Shown piece after piece: positions 1 through 7,997 of a DNA stretch of 18,807 nucleotides. The stretch covers positions 1 to 18,807 of the forward strand of contig JAEYPE010000246.1 in the NCBI GenBank assembly GCA_023411035.1, written 5' to 3'. This DNA comes from Pseudomonadota bacterium (lineage in GTDB: Bacteria; Pseudomonadota; Alphaproteobacteria; Azospirillales; Azospirillaceae). A program made the translations under genes and the position numbers. The notes beneath the pieces are model-generated. The model had not been told where the DNA came from. It saw only the letters and a program-made list of their open reading frames with translations, and ran no database searches. Numbering within the stretch: the first letter of the stretch is position 1; every line of letters begins with the position of its first letter.

Positions 1-657
1 CGCCACTTCGTCCGCGTCGGCGGACTGAAGCCGAAGCACCGCGTGCTGGAGATCGGCTGCGGCATCGGGCGCATGGCCGTTCCGCTGACGCAGTATCTGG
101 AGTCCTCCTACGACGGCGTGGACATCGTGGAAGACGGCATCCGCTGGTGCGCGGAGACCATCACCCCGGCCTATCCGGAGTTCCGCTTCCAGACGCTCGA
201 CGTGGCGAACGCGCTCTACAATCCCGGCGGGGCGGAGGACGCGGCGCGGACCCGCCTGCCCTTCCCGGACGGCGGGCATGACTTCGTGATCCTGACCTCC
301 GTCATCACCCATCTGCGGACGGCGGAGACGGTGCGCTACGCGGCGGAGATCGCCCGCGTTCTGAAGCCCGGCGGGCGCTGCTTCCTCAGCCTGTTCCTGG
401 TGGACGCCCGCGCGCGGGACGGCATCGAGAAGAAAACCGCCCGACCGGCCTTCCTCGACGCCCCCGGCCCGGAATTCATCGCGGACGAGGCGAACCCGAA
501 CGCCGCCGTCGCCTACAGCGAATCCTTCCTGCTGAGCACCTTCGCGGAACAGGGGCTGCGCCCGGCGCGCCCGGTGCTGCACGGCCACTGGAGCGGGCAG
601 CGCAACGCCGAGAATTTCCAGGATCTCCTTGTTCTGGAAAAGGAGAGCGCGCGATGA
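1..657 (+). CDS. Class I SAM-dependent methyltransferase (5' end outside window)
   Basis: The reading frame is open from the first base, so the gene starts upstream of the window; a GTG at 43 is an internal Val codon, not a convincing start. Encoded residues 15-23 read VLEIGCGIG, the glycine-rich SAM-binding motif I of Rossmann-fold methyltransferases. It is followed by GVDIVEDGIRW (acidic residue at the end of strand 2), a DVANALYNPGG segment, DFVILTSVITHL (motif IV region) and RVLKPGGRCFLSLF (the usual late motif before strand 6). The substrate cannot be read from sequence. Because it overlaps a glycosyltransferase gene by four bases (ATGA), methylation of a sugar in a surface glycan is the natural inference, although O-, N- or C-methylation of another metabolite is possible. 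The fold assignment is firm and the substrate is unknown. Confidence 0.88.
   Translation, partial: RHFVRVGGLKPKHRVLEIGCGIGRMAVPLTQYLESSYDGVDIVEDGIRWCAETITPAYPEFRFQTLDVANALYNPGGAEDAARTRLPFPDGGHDFVILTSVITHLRTAETVRYAAEIARVLKPGGRCFLSLFLVDARARDGIEKKTARPAFLDAPGPEFIADEANPNAAVAYSESFLLSTFAEQGLRPARPVLHGHWSGQRNAENFQDLLVLEKESAR
641..645 (+). promoter_or_regulatory. Shine-Dalgarno site for the first GT4 gene
   Basis: AGGAG lies eight bases upstream of the ATG at 654, inside the 3' end of the methyltransferase gene. It supports independent re-initiation at the ATGA overlap and fixes the start of the downstream gene. Confidence 0.7.
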
Positions 658-1964
658 GCCTGCCCCGCGTCCTGATCGTCGCGCACAACCACCCCAGCCT
701 GCACCCCGGCGGCACGGAGATCTTCGCGCACGAGCTGTTCGGCAGCCTGAAGGCCAAGGGGGCGGAGGCCCTGTTCCTCGCCTGCACCAACGGCGTCCAC
801 CGCGACCGCAAGCCCGGCACCAACCTTCAGACGCTGGGCCGCAGCGCCGACGAGGTGGTGCTGTGGGCCGGGCATTTCGATCACTTCTTCCAGAGCCAGA
901 TCGACCTGCACGGCATCGTGCCCGACCTGTCGAACCTGCTGCGCGCCTTCCAGCCGGACATCGTGCACATCCACCACACCCTGCTTCTGGGCGTGGAGAT
1001 GCTGTTCCTGATCCGCCGCGTCTGCCCGCGGGCGAAGATCGTCTACACGCTGCACGACTATTACCCGATCTGCGCCAACGACGGGCAGATGGTCACCACC
1101 AACGGACGTGCGCTGTGCCGCATGGCCTCGCCCGACGCCTGCCACCGCTGCTTCCCCGACCGGCCCGCCGACCAGTTTGTCCTGCGGGAGAAGCACATCA
1201 AGGCGATGTTCGGGCTGGTGGACCATTTCCTGGCGCCCAGCGCCTTCCTGCGCGACCGCTACATCGCCTGGGGCATCGACCCGGACAGCATTTCCGTCAT
1301 GGAGAACGGGCGCCCGGCGGTCCGTCCGGCGCCGCATCGTGTGCTGGCCTCCGGAGCGCCGCGCAACGCCTTCGCCTATTTCGGCAACCTCAACCCCTTC
1401 AAGGGCATCACGGTGGCGCTGGACGCCGCCGCGCGGCTGGAGAAGCAGGGGCGGGACCTGACGCTGGCGGTCCATGGCGGCGCGCCCTTCCAGACGGACG
1501 CGTTCAAGGAGACGGTCGAGCAGGGCTTCAGGAACGCCCGCGGCACCGCCGTCCGGCACGGCCCCTACCGGCGCGAGGAGATGCCCGACCTGATGGCGGC
1601 ATCCGACTGGGTGGTGATGCCGTCGATCTGGTGGGAGAACGCGCCGCTGGTCATCCGCGAAGCCTTCCAGCACCGCCGCCCGGTGATTTGCAGCGGCATC
1701 GGCGGCATGGCGGAATCCGTGACGGACGGCGTGGACGGGCTGCATTTCCGGGCGGGCGACGCCACGGATCTGGCCCGCGTGATGACGCGCGCCATGACCG
1801 AGCCGGGGCTGTGGGACCGGCTCGTCTCCAACATACCGGCGGTCCCGACGACCGGGGAGGCCGCCGAGAAACACGTCATTCTCTATGACGACATAATCAA
1901 CGGTCACGGGGATCAGGGGGAAACGCAGGCGCAGGGCTCGTTTGCGGGGAGCATCGCAGGATGA
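654..1964 (+). CDS. GT4-family glycosyltransferase
   Basis: This 436-residue protein has the GT-B layout of retaining GT4 enzymes, which transfer a sugar from a nucleotide donor on the cytoplasmic side of the membrane. The N-terminus PRVLIVAHNHPSLHPGGTE is the first strand plus glycine-rich loop; FQPDIVHIHH is the usual acceptor-domain motif. The C-terminal donor domain has FAYFGNLNPFKG and the EX7E pair at Glu328 and Glu336 (WWENAPLVIREAF), followed by GIGGMAESV. Four cysteines at 140, 155, 163 and 166 form an unusual cluster in the acceptor domain. The start is set by a good Shine-Dalgarno site and an ATGA overlap with the methyltransferase gene. It is a clear paralogue of the gene at 4177-5490. 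Family is secure; donor, acceptor and linkage are unknown. Confidence 0.92.
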   Translation: MSLPRVLIVAHNHPSLHPGGTEIFAHELFGSLKAKGAEALFLACTNGVHRDRKPGTNLQTLGRSADEVVLWAGHFDHFFQSQIDLHGIVPDLSNLLRAFQPDIVHIHHTLLLGVEMLFLIRRVCPRAKIVYTLHDYYPICANDGQMVTTNGRALCRMASPDACHRCFPDRPADQFVLREKHIKAMFGLVDHFLAPSAFLRDRYIAWGIDPDSISVMENGRPAVRPAPHRVLASGAPRNAFAYFGNLNPFKGITVALDAAARLEKQGRDLTLAVHGGAPFQTDAFKETVEQGFRNARGTAVRHGPYRREEMPDLMAASDWVVMPSIWWENAPLVIREAFQHRRPVICSGIGGMAESVTDGVDGLHFRAGDATDLARVMTRAMTEPGLWDRLVSNIPAVPTTGEAAEKHVILYDDIINGHGDQGETQAQGSFAGSIAG

Positions 1965-4147
1965 AGGAACCGATCACCAAGGCCGACATCACGGCGGCCA
2001 TTCTGCTGGACGACGACACGCTGGTTCTGTTCGGCGCCATCGACCGGGCGCTGCCCGCGCAGGGCGCCGTGCATCTCGACGGGTCGGTGGAGGGGCGCTA
2101 CGCCGGGCGTTCCTGGGCCGACGCGGAGGGAGAGCGCTGGTTCCTGGGCGGCATCCGCGTGCCGGGGCTGGCACAGATGCGCCCGTCGCGCGTGGAACTG
2201 GCGGACGAGAACGGGGAACGCCTCGTCCTGCCGCGCCTGTCCAACGTCCGAACCAACCCGGCGCACCTCGTCTCGGCGCTGAAGGGCTTCCAGCCCGGCG
2301 CGCTGGCCCTGGCGCTGGATTTCGCGATGCAGTTGGCGGCCTCGTCGAAGGATGGGGCGAAGGACGGAACGGACGGCGAGTCCGACCGCGTCGGGCGCCT
2401 GCTGTCGGGCCTTGCCCAGGAGGTGTCGCAGCCGGACGGCTTCGCCGAGGTGTTCGGGCGCTTCCGCGACGGCAGCCTGATGTTCCAGGGCTGGGCGCGC
2501 AGCTTCCGCACCGGGGTCCAGAAGATCCTGATCGAAGCGGAGGCGACCGTCGCCTACCGCGCCGCCGCCGGTTCCTTCGCGCGCCCCGATCTCCCGTCCG
2601 ACGCGGCGGGCGTGCTGGCTGTGCTGACCGACCGGACCCCGCTTCCCGCCGCCATCCGCCGCATCCACTACCGCGCCGCCGAGGGCTGGCGCCATCTGGA
2701 GATTTTCGAGCACCGCACCATCCTGCCCGACGGCGTGGCCTCCGCCCATGTGCGCGACATGCTGGGCAACCTTCAGGACGCCGAGGCGCGCCAGACGATG
2801 GCCCGCATCGCCGCCTCCCGCTATGACGGGGCGGAAACGGTGTCGCAACTCGACATCCCCGTGCGGACGGGGCTGGACATGGCGCTGCGCGTGCCGGGGG
2901 CAGGGCTGTTCGTCGCCGGCTGGCTGCTCGACCCGACGCGGCAGGTCCGCGCCGTCACGCTGAAGGGGCCGGGCGTTGCCGTCCGGCTGGACGAGGGCTG
3001 GTCGCGGCTGGCCCGCCGCGACGTGACGGATGCCTTCCAGAACGACGGCCTGTTCGCCGGGCGGCTGATCCCCGGCCAGGACCGGCACGGCTTCACCGCC
3101 TTCGCGGCGGAGCCGTCCGGCCTGCCCCAGGGCGCCGAGTTCCATCTGGAACTGGAACTGGCCGGCGACCGCTTCGCCTTCCTGCCGCTGAACTGCCTGC
3201 CCCCGGCGCCGGAAGCGCTGCGCCGGATGCTGTCGCTGGTCAATTTGGACAGCCCGTCCATCGACACGCTGATCGCGCGCCATGTCGGCCCGATGCTGCG
3301 CGCCGCCCGCGCGCGGTCAGGCGTGCTGCCGGCGGCGGGCGTGCACCCGATGGGGCGCCCGGTGAAGACGCCGCGTATCTCGGTGATCCTGCCGGTGACC
3401 GATGGGCGGGAGGATGTGGACCTGAACATCGCCCGCCTCGCCATCGACCCGGATTTCGCGGAAACCGAGTTGCTCGTGGTCGCCGCCGCCGGCACGCATG
3501 AGCGGCTGGGCGGCGCGGTCCGGCAGGCCGCAACCTTCTACCGCATGGGCGTCACCTTCGTGGTCGCCCCCGACGCTGCCGACCCCTTCGAGGCGATGGC
3601 CGCCGCCCTGCCCCACGCCCGCGGCGAGCGGGTGCTGATGCTCTCCCCCTCCGTCCTGCCGACCGAAAAGGGCTGGCTGTCGGCGCTGGAGCGGGTGTCG
3701 CGCAAGTCCGGCGGGCCGGTGATGGTCAGCCCGACGCTGCTCTACGAGGACCATTCGATCCGTTTCGCCGGCATCATGGCGGTGGAGGGGCCGGACGGCG
3801 CCAAGACCTTCGAGCGCCGCTTCGCCGGCTATCCCCGCGACTGGCTGAAGGAGCAGGACGCGGCGACGGTGGACGCCGCCGCCCCGGAGTGCGCCCTGCT
3901 GCCCAAGGACGCCCTGGCCCGCGCGCTCGCCGCCATGGGCTCCTACATGGGGGCCGATCACAAGGGGCTGGACCTCTGCCTGCGCCTGCGCGCGCTGGGC
4001 GGGGCCTGCGTCTGGCTGCCCCGCGTCACGCTGGTGGCGCTGGACGAGCAGCCGCGCGACGCGCACGCCGACCGCTGGCGCCGGGCGGGCGCCATGGTGG
4101 ACCGCTGGAGCTTCGAGGACATCTGGTCCGCCCGCGCCGCCGCCTGA
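1961..4147 (+). CDS. Large protein with beta-rich domains and a degenerate GT2-like domain
   Basis: The product is 728 residues, and the gene overlaps the preceding GT4 gene by ATGA. The first 460 residues are not a family I can name. They look beta-rich, and the part around VPGAGLFVAGWLLDPTRQV resembles the accessory 'GW-D' domains attached to glycosyltransferases in this bacterial group. From about residue 471 (PRISVILPV) a GT2/GT-A-like domain begins, with further family landmarks at GWLSAL, YEDHSIRFAGI and LDLCLRLRALGG. The catalytic signposts are missing: where GT2 enzymes have a DXD-like motif there is LSPSVLP (561-567); the ED-type acidic pair before DLCLRL reads DHKGLD (666-671); and the late His reads LVALDE (691-696). 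It may be a non-catalytic partner of the neighbouring GT4 enzymes or a divergent active enzyme. The frame is intact, so it is not a pseudogene by sequence. Confidence 0.8.
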   Translation: MKEPITKADITAAILLDDDTLVLFGAIDRALPAQGAVHLDGSVEGRYAGRSWADAEGERWFLGGIRVPGLAQMRPSRVELADENGERLVLPRLSNVRTNPAHLVSALKGFQPGALALALDFAMQLAASSKDGAKDGTDGESDRVGRLLSGLAQEVSQPDGFAEVFGRFRDGSLMFQGWARSFRTGVQKILIEAEATVAYRAAAGSFARPDLPSDAAGVLAVLTDRTPLPAAIRRIHYRAAEGWRHLEIFEHRTILPDGVASAHVRDMLGNLQDAEARQTMARIAASRYDGAETVSQLDIPVRTGLDMALRVPGAGLFVAGWLLDPTRQVRAVTLKGPGVAVRLDEGWSRLARRDVTDAFQNDGLFAGRLIPGQDRHGFTAFAAEPSGLPQGAEFHLELELAGDRFAFLPLNCLPPAPEALRRMLSLVNLDSPSIDTLIARHVGPMLRAARARSGVLPAAGVHPMGRPVKTPRISVILPVTDGREDVDLNIARLAIDPDFAETELLVVAAAGTHERLGGAVRQAATFYRMGVTFVVAPDAADPFEAMAAALPHARGERVLMLSPSVLPTEKGWLSALERVSRKSGGPVMVSPTLLYEDHSIRFAGIMAVEGPDGAKTFERRFAGYPRDWLKEQDAATVDAAAPECALLPKDALARALAAMGSYMGADHKGLDLCLRLRALGGACVWLPRVTLVALDEQPRDAHADRWRRAGAMVDRWSFEDIWSARAAA

Positions 4148-4176
4148 ACCCAGCCCTATTCGAGATCGGCCCGACC

Positions 4177-5490
4177 ATGAGCAACAAGCGCGTCCTGATC
4201 ATCAGCCACGGCCATCCCGCCTTCTCGCTGGGCGGCGCGGAGGTGGCCTCCTACAACCTGCACCAGGGGCTGCACGACCTGCCGGGCTGGGAGAGCCATT
4301 ATCTGGCCCGCACCTCCCCGCCGGTCACGCCGCACGGCAGCTCCGCCCTGATGGCGCTGCGCCAGAAGGAGCGGGAGGTCCTCTACCACGCCAACGACTA
4401 CGACCATTTCCGGCTGTCGAACCGCAACCTGCCGGGGCTGGAGAAGGACTTCGTCCGCTACGTCCGCGACCTTCAGCCGGACGTGGTGAACTTCCACCAT
4501 TTCCTGGGGCTGGGGATCGAGACGATCCAGGCGATCCGGCAGGCGCTGCCGCGCGTGCCGATCGTGGTGACCTTCCACGAGTATCTGTCCATCTGCCACC
4601 ACCACGGCCAGATGGTGAAGACCAGCCGCAACACGCTGTGCTACCGCTCCAGCCCGGCGGACTGCGCCGGCTGCTTCCCGCACATCGGCGAGGCGCAGTT
4701 CTTCAAGCGCGAGCTGTTCCTGAAGACCTTCCTGGAGCAGGCGGACTTCTACGTCAGCCCGTCGAACTTCCTGATCGACCGCTACGTGGACTGGGGCCTG
4801 CCCCGCGAGAAGTTCCGGATGATCGAGAACGGCCTGACCGTCGAGGGCATCGCCCCGCCCCGCCCGCTGGTCCGCGGCGGCAAGCGCAACCGCTTCGCCT
4901 TCTTCGGCCAGTTGACGGAGTTCAAGGGCGCCCATGTGCTGGTCGAGGCGGTGGGGCGCGTCTCGGAAAAGGCGTGGGGCGAGGACGGCGCGCTGATGAT
5001 CTTCGGCGGCAACCTGGAGCGCCAGCCCGAAGCCTATCAGAAGAAGTTCAACGAGGCGGTGGAACGTGCCGGCGACCGCGTGCGCTTCTACGGCAGCTAC
5101 CGCTCCGCCGAACTGCCGGGCCTGATGAAGGACGTGGATTGGGTGGTGATGCCCTCCATCTGGTGGGAGAACTCGCCGGTGGTGATTCAGGAGGCGTTCC
5201 TGCACGGGCGCCCGATCATCTCCAGCAACATCGGCGGCATGGGCGAGAAGGTGACCCACGGCGTGGACGGGCTGCATTTCCGCAACGCCAGCGTCGAGGA
5301 TCTGGTGGACCGTCTGACCGAGGCGCTGACCACGCCGGACCTGTGGGACCGTTTGCGCATGCGCATCCGCCGCCCCATCGACCGCGCCGAATGCGCCCGC
5401 CGCCACGCCGACGTGTTCGACGCGCTGATCGCCGCGGCGGGTGGCGGAGCCATATCGATGCCCGAACGGGCGGTGGCGCAGAAGCCGTGA
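4177..5490 (+). CDS. GT4-family glycosyltransferase, second paralogue
   Basis: The 437-residue product starts MSNKRVLIISHGHPAFSLGGAE, closely parallel to the product of 654-1964. I chose the ATG at 4177 because the GT-B first strand begins right after it; the frame is open further upstream but only as a shadow of the previous gene. Landmarks are LQPDVVNFHH, FAFFGQLTEFKGAH and the EX7E pair at Glu331 and Glu339 (WWENSPVVIQEAF), then NIGGMGEKV. Cysteines occur at 140, 155, 163 and 166, exactly as in the paralogue. The upstream Shine-Dalgarno is weak, and the gene follows the 728-residue protein gene after 29 bases. Its stop overlaps the next start by one base (TGATG), which suggests translational coupling. 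It is probably a second sugar-adding step of the same glycan; specificity is unknown. Confidence 0.92.
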   Translation: MSNKRVLIISHGHPAFSLGGAEVASYNLHQGLHDLPGWESHYLARTSPPVTPHGSSALMALRQKEREVLYHANDYDHFRLSNRNLPGLEKDFVRYVRDLQPDVVNFHHFLGLGIETIQAIRQALPRVPIVVTFHEYLSICHHHGQMVKTSRNTLCYRSSPADCAGCFPHIGEAQFFKRELFLKTFLEQADFYVSPSNFLIDRYVDWGLPREKFRMIENGLTVEGIAPPRPLVRGGKRNRFAFFGQLTEFKGAHVLVEAVGRVSEKAWGEDGALMIFGGNLERQPEAYQKKFNEAVERAGDRVRFYGSYRSAELPGLMKDVDWVVMPSIWWENSPVVIQEAFLHGRPIISSNIGGMGEKVTHGVDGLHFRNASVEDLVDRLTEALTTPDLWDRLRMRIRRPIDRAECARRHADVFDALIAAAGGGAISMPERAVAQKP

Positions 5491-6728
5491 TGCGCCACCC
5501 CCTTGCCCCCATCCTCCCGCTTCGCGGGTCCCTCCTTCCCCTGTGCAGCGGGGGAGGGTTAGGGTGGGGGCAATACGCCCTCCTCGCCACCCTCCTCCTC
5601 GCCACCCCCACCAACGCCGCGGACCTCCGCGTCACCGTCCCGGCGGGCGCCGCGCTGGAAACCGTCTACGACCACCGCACGCAGGCTTGCGAGGATTGGG
5701 ACGTGCCGGACGCCCCGGCGCGCGCCTGGAGGGCGGCGGACGGCAGCGTCCGGCTGCTCGCCGCGCACACCCGCGCGCGCATCCTCAGCGGCCCGTCGCT
5801 GAACGAGTTGCACCACGCCTGCCGCATCGTCTTCCAGTCGGGCAAGCGCGACGACCCGGCGCGGTTCGACGACATGGGCTGGCTGACCTCGCCCTACACG
5901 CTGGACGGGACGACCGTCTACGGGCTGGTCCACAACGAGTATCACGGGCACAAGCGCCGCGACCTCTGCCCCACGGGCGACTACATGGCCTGCTGGTGGA
6001 ACGCGCTGACCCTCACCGTCTCGCAGGACGGCGGGCAAAGCTTCGGCCCGGCGCGCTATGTCGCCGGAGTGCCCTACCGCTTCCGCGGCGATCTGGGGCG
6101 GCGGGCCGGGCTGTTCGCGCCGAGCAACATCGTGGAGCGGAACGGCTGGTACTACGCCATGGCCTTCGCCGAGGGCATCGGCGCGCAGAAGCGCGGCGTC
6201 TGCCTGATGCGCACCCGCGACCTCGCCGACCCGGCCTCCTGGCGGGCATGGGACGGGCGGGACTTCACCGTCCGCTTCCGCGATCCCTACACACAGGGCG
6301 AGGCCGATCCCGAAGCGTCGGTCTGCGCGCCGCTGCCGCCCGACCGGCTGCCCTTCACGGTCACCAGCCTCGTCCGCCACGGGCCGAGCGGCCTCTACGT
6401 CGCGGTGATGGCCGGGCGCCGGGCGGAACGGAAGGGCGGCAAGCCGGTGTCCGGCGTGTGGGTGTCCACCTCCGCCGACCTGATGGGCTGGTCCGCCCCC
6501 CGCCTCGCCTGGGCCGCACCGCTGCTGACCGACAAGGACTGCGGCGTGGACGAAACCTTCTATTACCCGGCCATTCTCGATCCGGACGCCAGAAGCCGGA
6601 ACTTCGAGGACACGGATGGAAACGCCTGGCTCTACCTGACCCGGCTCGGCCAGAAAAATTGCAAGCCGACCAGGGATCGCGATCTGGTCCGAATAATGAT
6701 CCGGGTGGAGCCGTCCCAAGGCGCCTAA
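5490..6728 (+). CDS. Secreted propeller-like protein with a repeat-derived N-terminus
   Basis: The product is 412 residues. The start ATG overlaps the previous stop (TGATG), and no other ATG or GTG occurs in frame before the signal peptide core. Residues 29-44 (YALLATLLLATPTNAA) look like a signal-peptide hydrophobic core with a cleavage site after Ala43 or Ala44. Residues 1-28 form an odd Pro/Gly/Leu-rich leader encoded by a palindromic repeat. The mature part contains SQDGGQSF (178-185), which fits the Asp-box pattern SxDxGxTF/W of sialidase-type beta-propellers, and a similar STSADLMGWS near residue 330. Eight cysteines in the mature chain fit an oxidising compartment. It may bind or process the glycan made by its neighbours. 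I recognise no exact family or catalytic residues; a GH43/sialidase-like fold is an inference. Confidence 0.78.
   Translation: MRHPLAPILPLRGSLLPLCSGGGLGWGQYALLATLLLATPTNAADLRVTVPAGAALETVYDHRTQACEDWDVPDAPARAWRAADGSVRLLAAHTRARILSGPSLNELHHACRIVFQSGKRDDPARFDDMGWLTSPYTLDGTTVYGLVHNEYHGHKRRDLCPTGDYMACWWNALTLTVSQDGGQSFGPARYVAGVPYRFRGDLGRRAGLFAPSNIVERNGWYYAMAFAEGIGAQKRGVCLMRTRDLADPASWRAWDGRDFTVRFRDPYTQGEADPEASVCAPLPPDRLPFTVTSLVRHGPSGLYVAVMAGRRAERKGGKPVSGVWVSTSADLMGWSAPRLAWAAPLLTDKDCGVDETFYYPAILDPDARSRNFEDTDGNAWLYLTRLGQKNCKPTRDRDLVRIMIRVEPSQGA
5503..5573. repeat. Palindromic repeat inside the secreted-protein gene
   Basis: A foldable element with outer arms TTGCCCCCA (5503-5511) and TGGGGGCAA (5565-5573), a middle pairing CCCTCC (5530-5535) with GGAGGG (5553-5558), and an inner hairpin CCCGC-TTC-GCGGG (5516-5528). 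The block GAGGGTTAGGGTG on its right side matches, in orientation-reversed form, the repeat at 8083-8096. It lies within the start of a coding sequence rather than between genes and adds no stop codon to that frame. Confidence 0.75.
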
Positions 6729-6779
6729 CATCGACCAAGATACAACCTGGCCTCCGCAACCTTCCACCACCCCGACCCC

Positions 6780-6785
6780 AGGAGA
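6780..6785 (+). promoter_or_regulatory. Shine-Dalgarno site that selects a TTG start
   Basis: AGGAGA sits six bases before TTG at 6792. This spacing is ideal, whereas the next in-frame ATG (6810) is too far away and would delete the first beta-strand of the protein. The 63-base gap between the two genes shows no other clear signal. Confidence 0.75.
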
Positions 6786-6791
6786 ATTAAA

Positions 6792-7979
6792 TTGGCTAAC
6801 ATCCTAGTCATGATTCCCTCCGGCGAAGTCTACGATCATGACTGCGTGCGGTGGTACAGCTACCAGAACATTCAGCGCAGCATTAACCATTACCACAACA
6901 TCGGCGACGCCTTCGTCTATGATTCCTCGCTGAAGCTGCTGACCTTCGACCGCCTGGACGTGGTGGAGATCCGCGAGTTCAAGCAGGAGGTGGTGGACAA
7001 GGCCAACGCCGAATACGATTACGTGTTCCTGCGCGGGTCGAACTACATCCACGACCACATGACCTGGCCGGAAGGCACCGAGCAGGTGCTGTCCAAGCTG
7101 CGCATCCCGGTCATCGCCTTCGGCGTCGGCGCCCAGGCTCCGGCCACCGGCAAGCTGACGCTGTCGGACGAGAGCAAGCGCATCTGGCAGATGTTCGCCG
7201 ACAAGTCCACGACGCTGGGCGTGCGCGGCACCTACACCGCCGAAGTGCTGTGGGACCTCGGCATCAAGAACGTCCGCATCGTCGGCTGCCCGACCGCCTT
7301 CCGCAACCGCGATCCGGAACTGCGCATCGACCTGCCGTCGCTGGACAGCGTGCGCAACGTCGGCATCACCATGCGCCGCGAGGTGTCCAGCCACTATTCG
7401 CCGGACGTGAAGACCTACCTCACCCGCCACCGCGACTTCGTGAAGGACATGAGCCGCCGCTTCGACACCGTGCTGATGATGCAGGGCGAGGTGGAGGAGA
7501 AGAAGCTGCTCTGGGGCACCGACGAGCAGAAGGCGGAGGCGTGGGACGAACTGCACAACAACAACTGGCTGAAGAGCTGGTACTTCGACGAGGAGCTGGA
7601 CGCGCTGTACCGCTCGCGCCTGTGGTACTCGGATGTCGTGGCCGACTATGAGAACCTTGTACGTTCGAAGGATCTCGTGCTGGGCTACCGCCTGCACGGC
7701 AACCTGATGGCCCTGTCGAACGGCACGCCGTCCGTCTATTTCAGCTACGACAGCCGCACGGCGGAGTTCGCGGAAACCTTCGCGATCCCCTGCTACGACG
7801 TCTATTCGGACAAGCCCTTCGTCCTGGAGGAATACTGGGACCAGAGCCTGTTCGAGAAGTTCAACCGCACCTTCTACCAGCGCTACCGCGACATGCGGGA
7901 GTTCCTGGACGAGAACTACATCCCGCACCGCATGCCCAGCCCGACCGCGCGCAAGTCCCCGCAGCGCAAGGCGGCCTGA
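6792..7979 (+). CDS. Polysaccharide pyruvyl transferase family protein
   Basis: The 395-residue product has the hallmarks of the polysaccharide pyruvyl transferase family (CsaB/WcaK/EpsI-like, GT-B-like fold). Members typically move a ketal pyruvyl group from phosphoenolpyruvate onto a sugar hydroxyl. Signs are YDYVFLRGSNYIHD, IPVIAFGVGAQAP, TLGVRGTYTAEVLWDLGIKNVRIVGCP (quoted in part) and the diagnostic C-terminal GYRLHGNLMALSNGTPSVYF, with Arg300 and His302. The TTG start is supported by a strong Shine-Dalgarno. Codon use resembles its neighbours but with fewer rare stretches, suggesting decent expression. It closes the glycan locus and is followed by a repeat pair. Some family members have other or unknown transferase roles, so pyruvylation itself is not proven. 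Confidence 0.88.
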   Translation: MANILVMIPSGEVYDHDCVRWYSYQNIQRSINHYHNIGDAFVYDSSLKLLTFDRLDVVEIREFKQEVVDKANAEYDYVFLRGSNYIHDHMTWPEGTEQVLSKLRIPVIAFGVGAQAPATGKLTLSDESKRIWQMFADKSTTLGVRGTYTAEVLWDLGIKNVRIVGCPTAFRNRDPELRIDLPSLDSVRNVGITMRREVSSHYSPDVKTYLTRHRDFVKDMSRRFDTVLMMQGEVEEKKLLWGTDEQKAEAWDELHNNNWLKSWYFDEELDALYRSRLWYSDVVADYENLVRSKDLVLGYRLHGNLMALSNGTPSVYFSYDSRTAEFAETFAIPCYDVYSDKPFVLEEYWDQSLFEKFNRTFYQRYRDMREFLDENYIPHRMPSPTARKSPQRKAA

Positions 7980-7997
7980 CGGCGGTTGCCGCTGTAG

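Noticed and set aside
513..1907. Long minus-strand open frame opposite the first GT4 gene
   Set aside because: Low-complexity Arg/Val/Gly/His translation without family signs; the plus strand encodes a full GT4 enzyme with catalytic motifs.
5503..5573. Hairpin as a transcription terminator after the second GT4 gene
   Set aside because: There is no T-run, and it lies inside the next coding sequence, whose start overlaps the previous stop.
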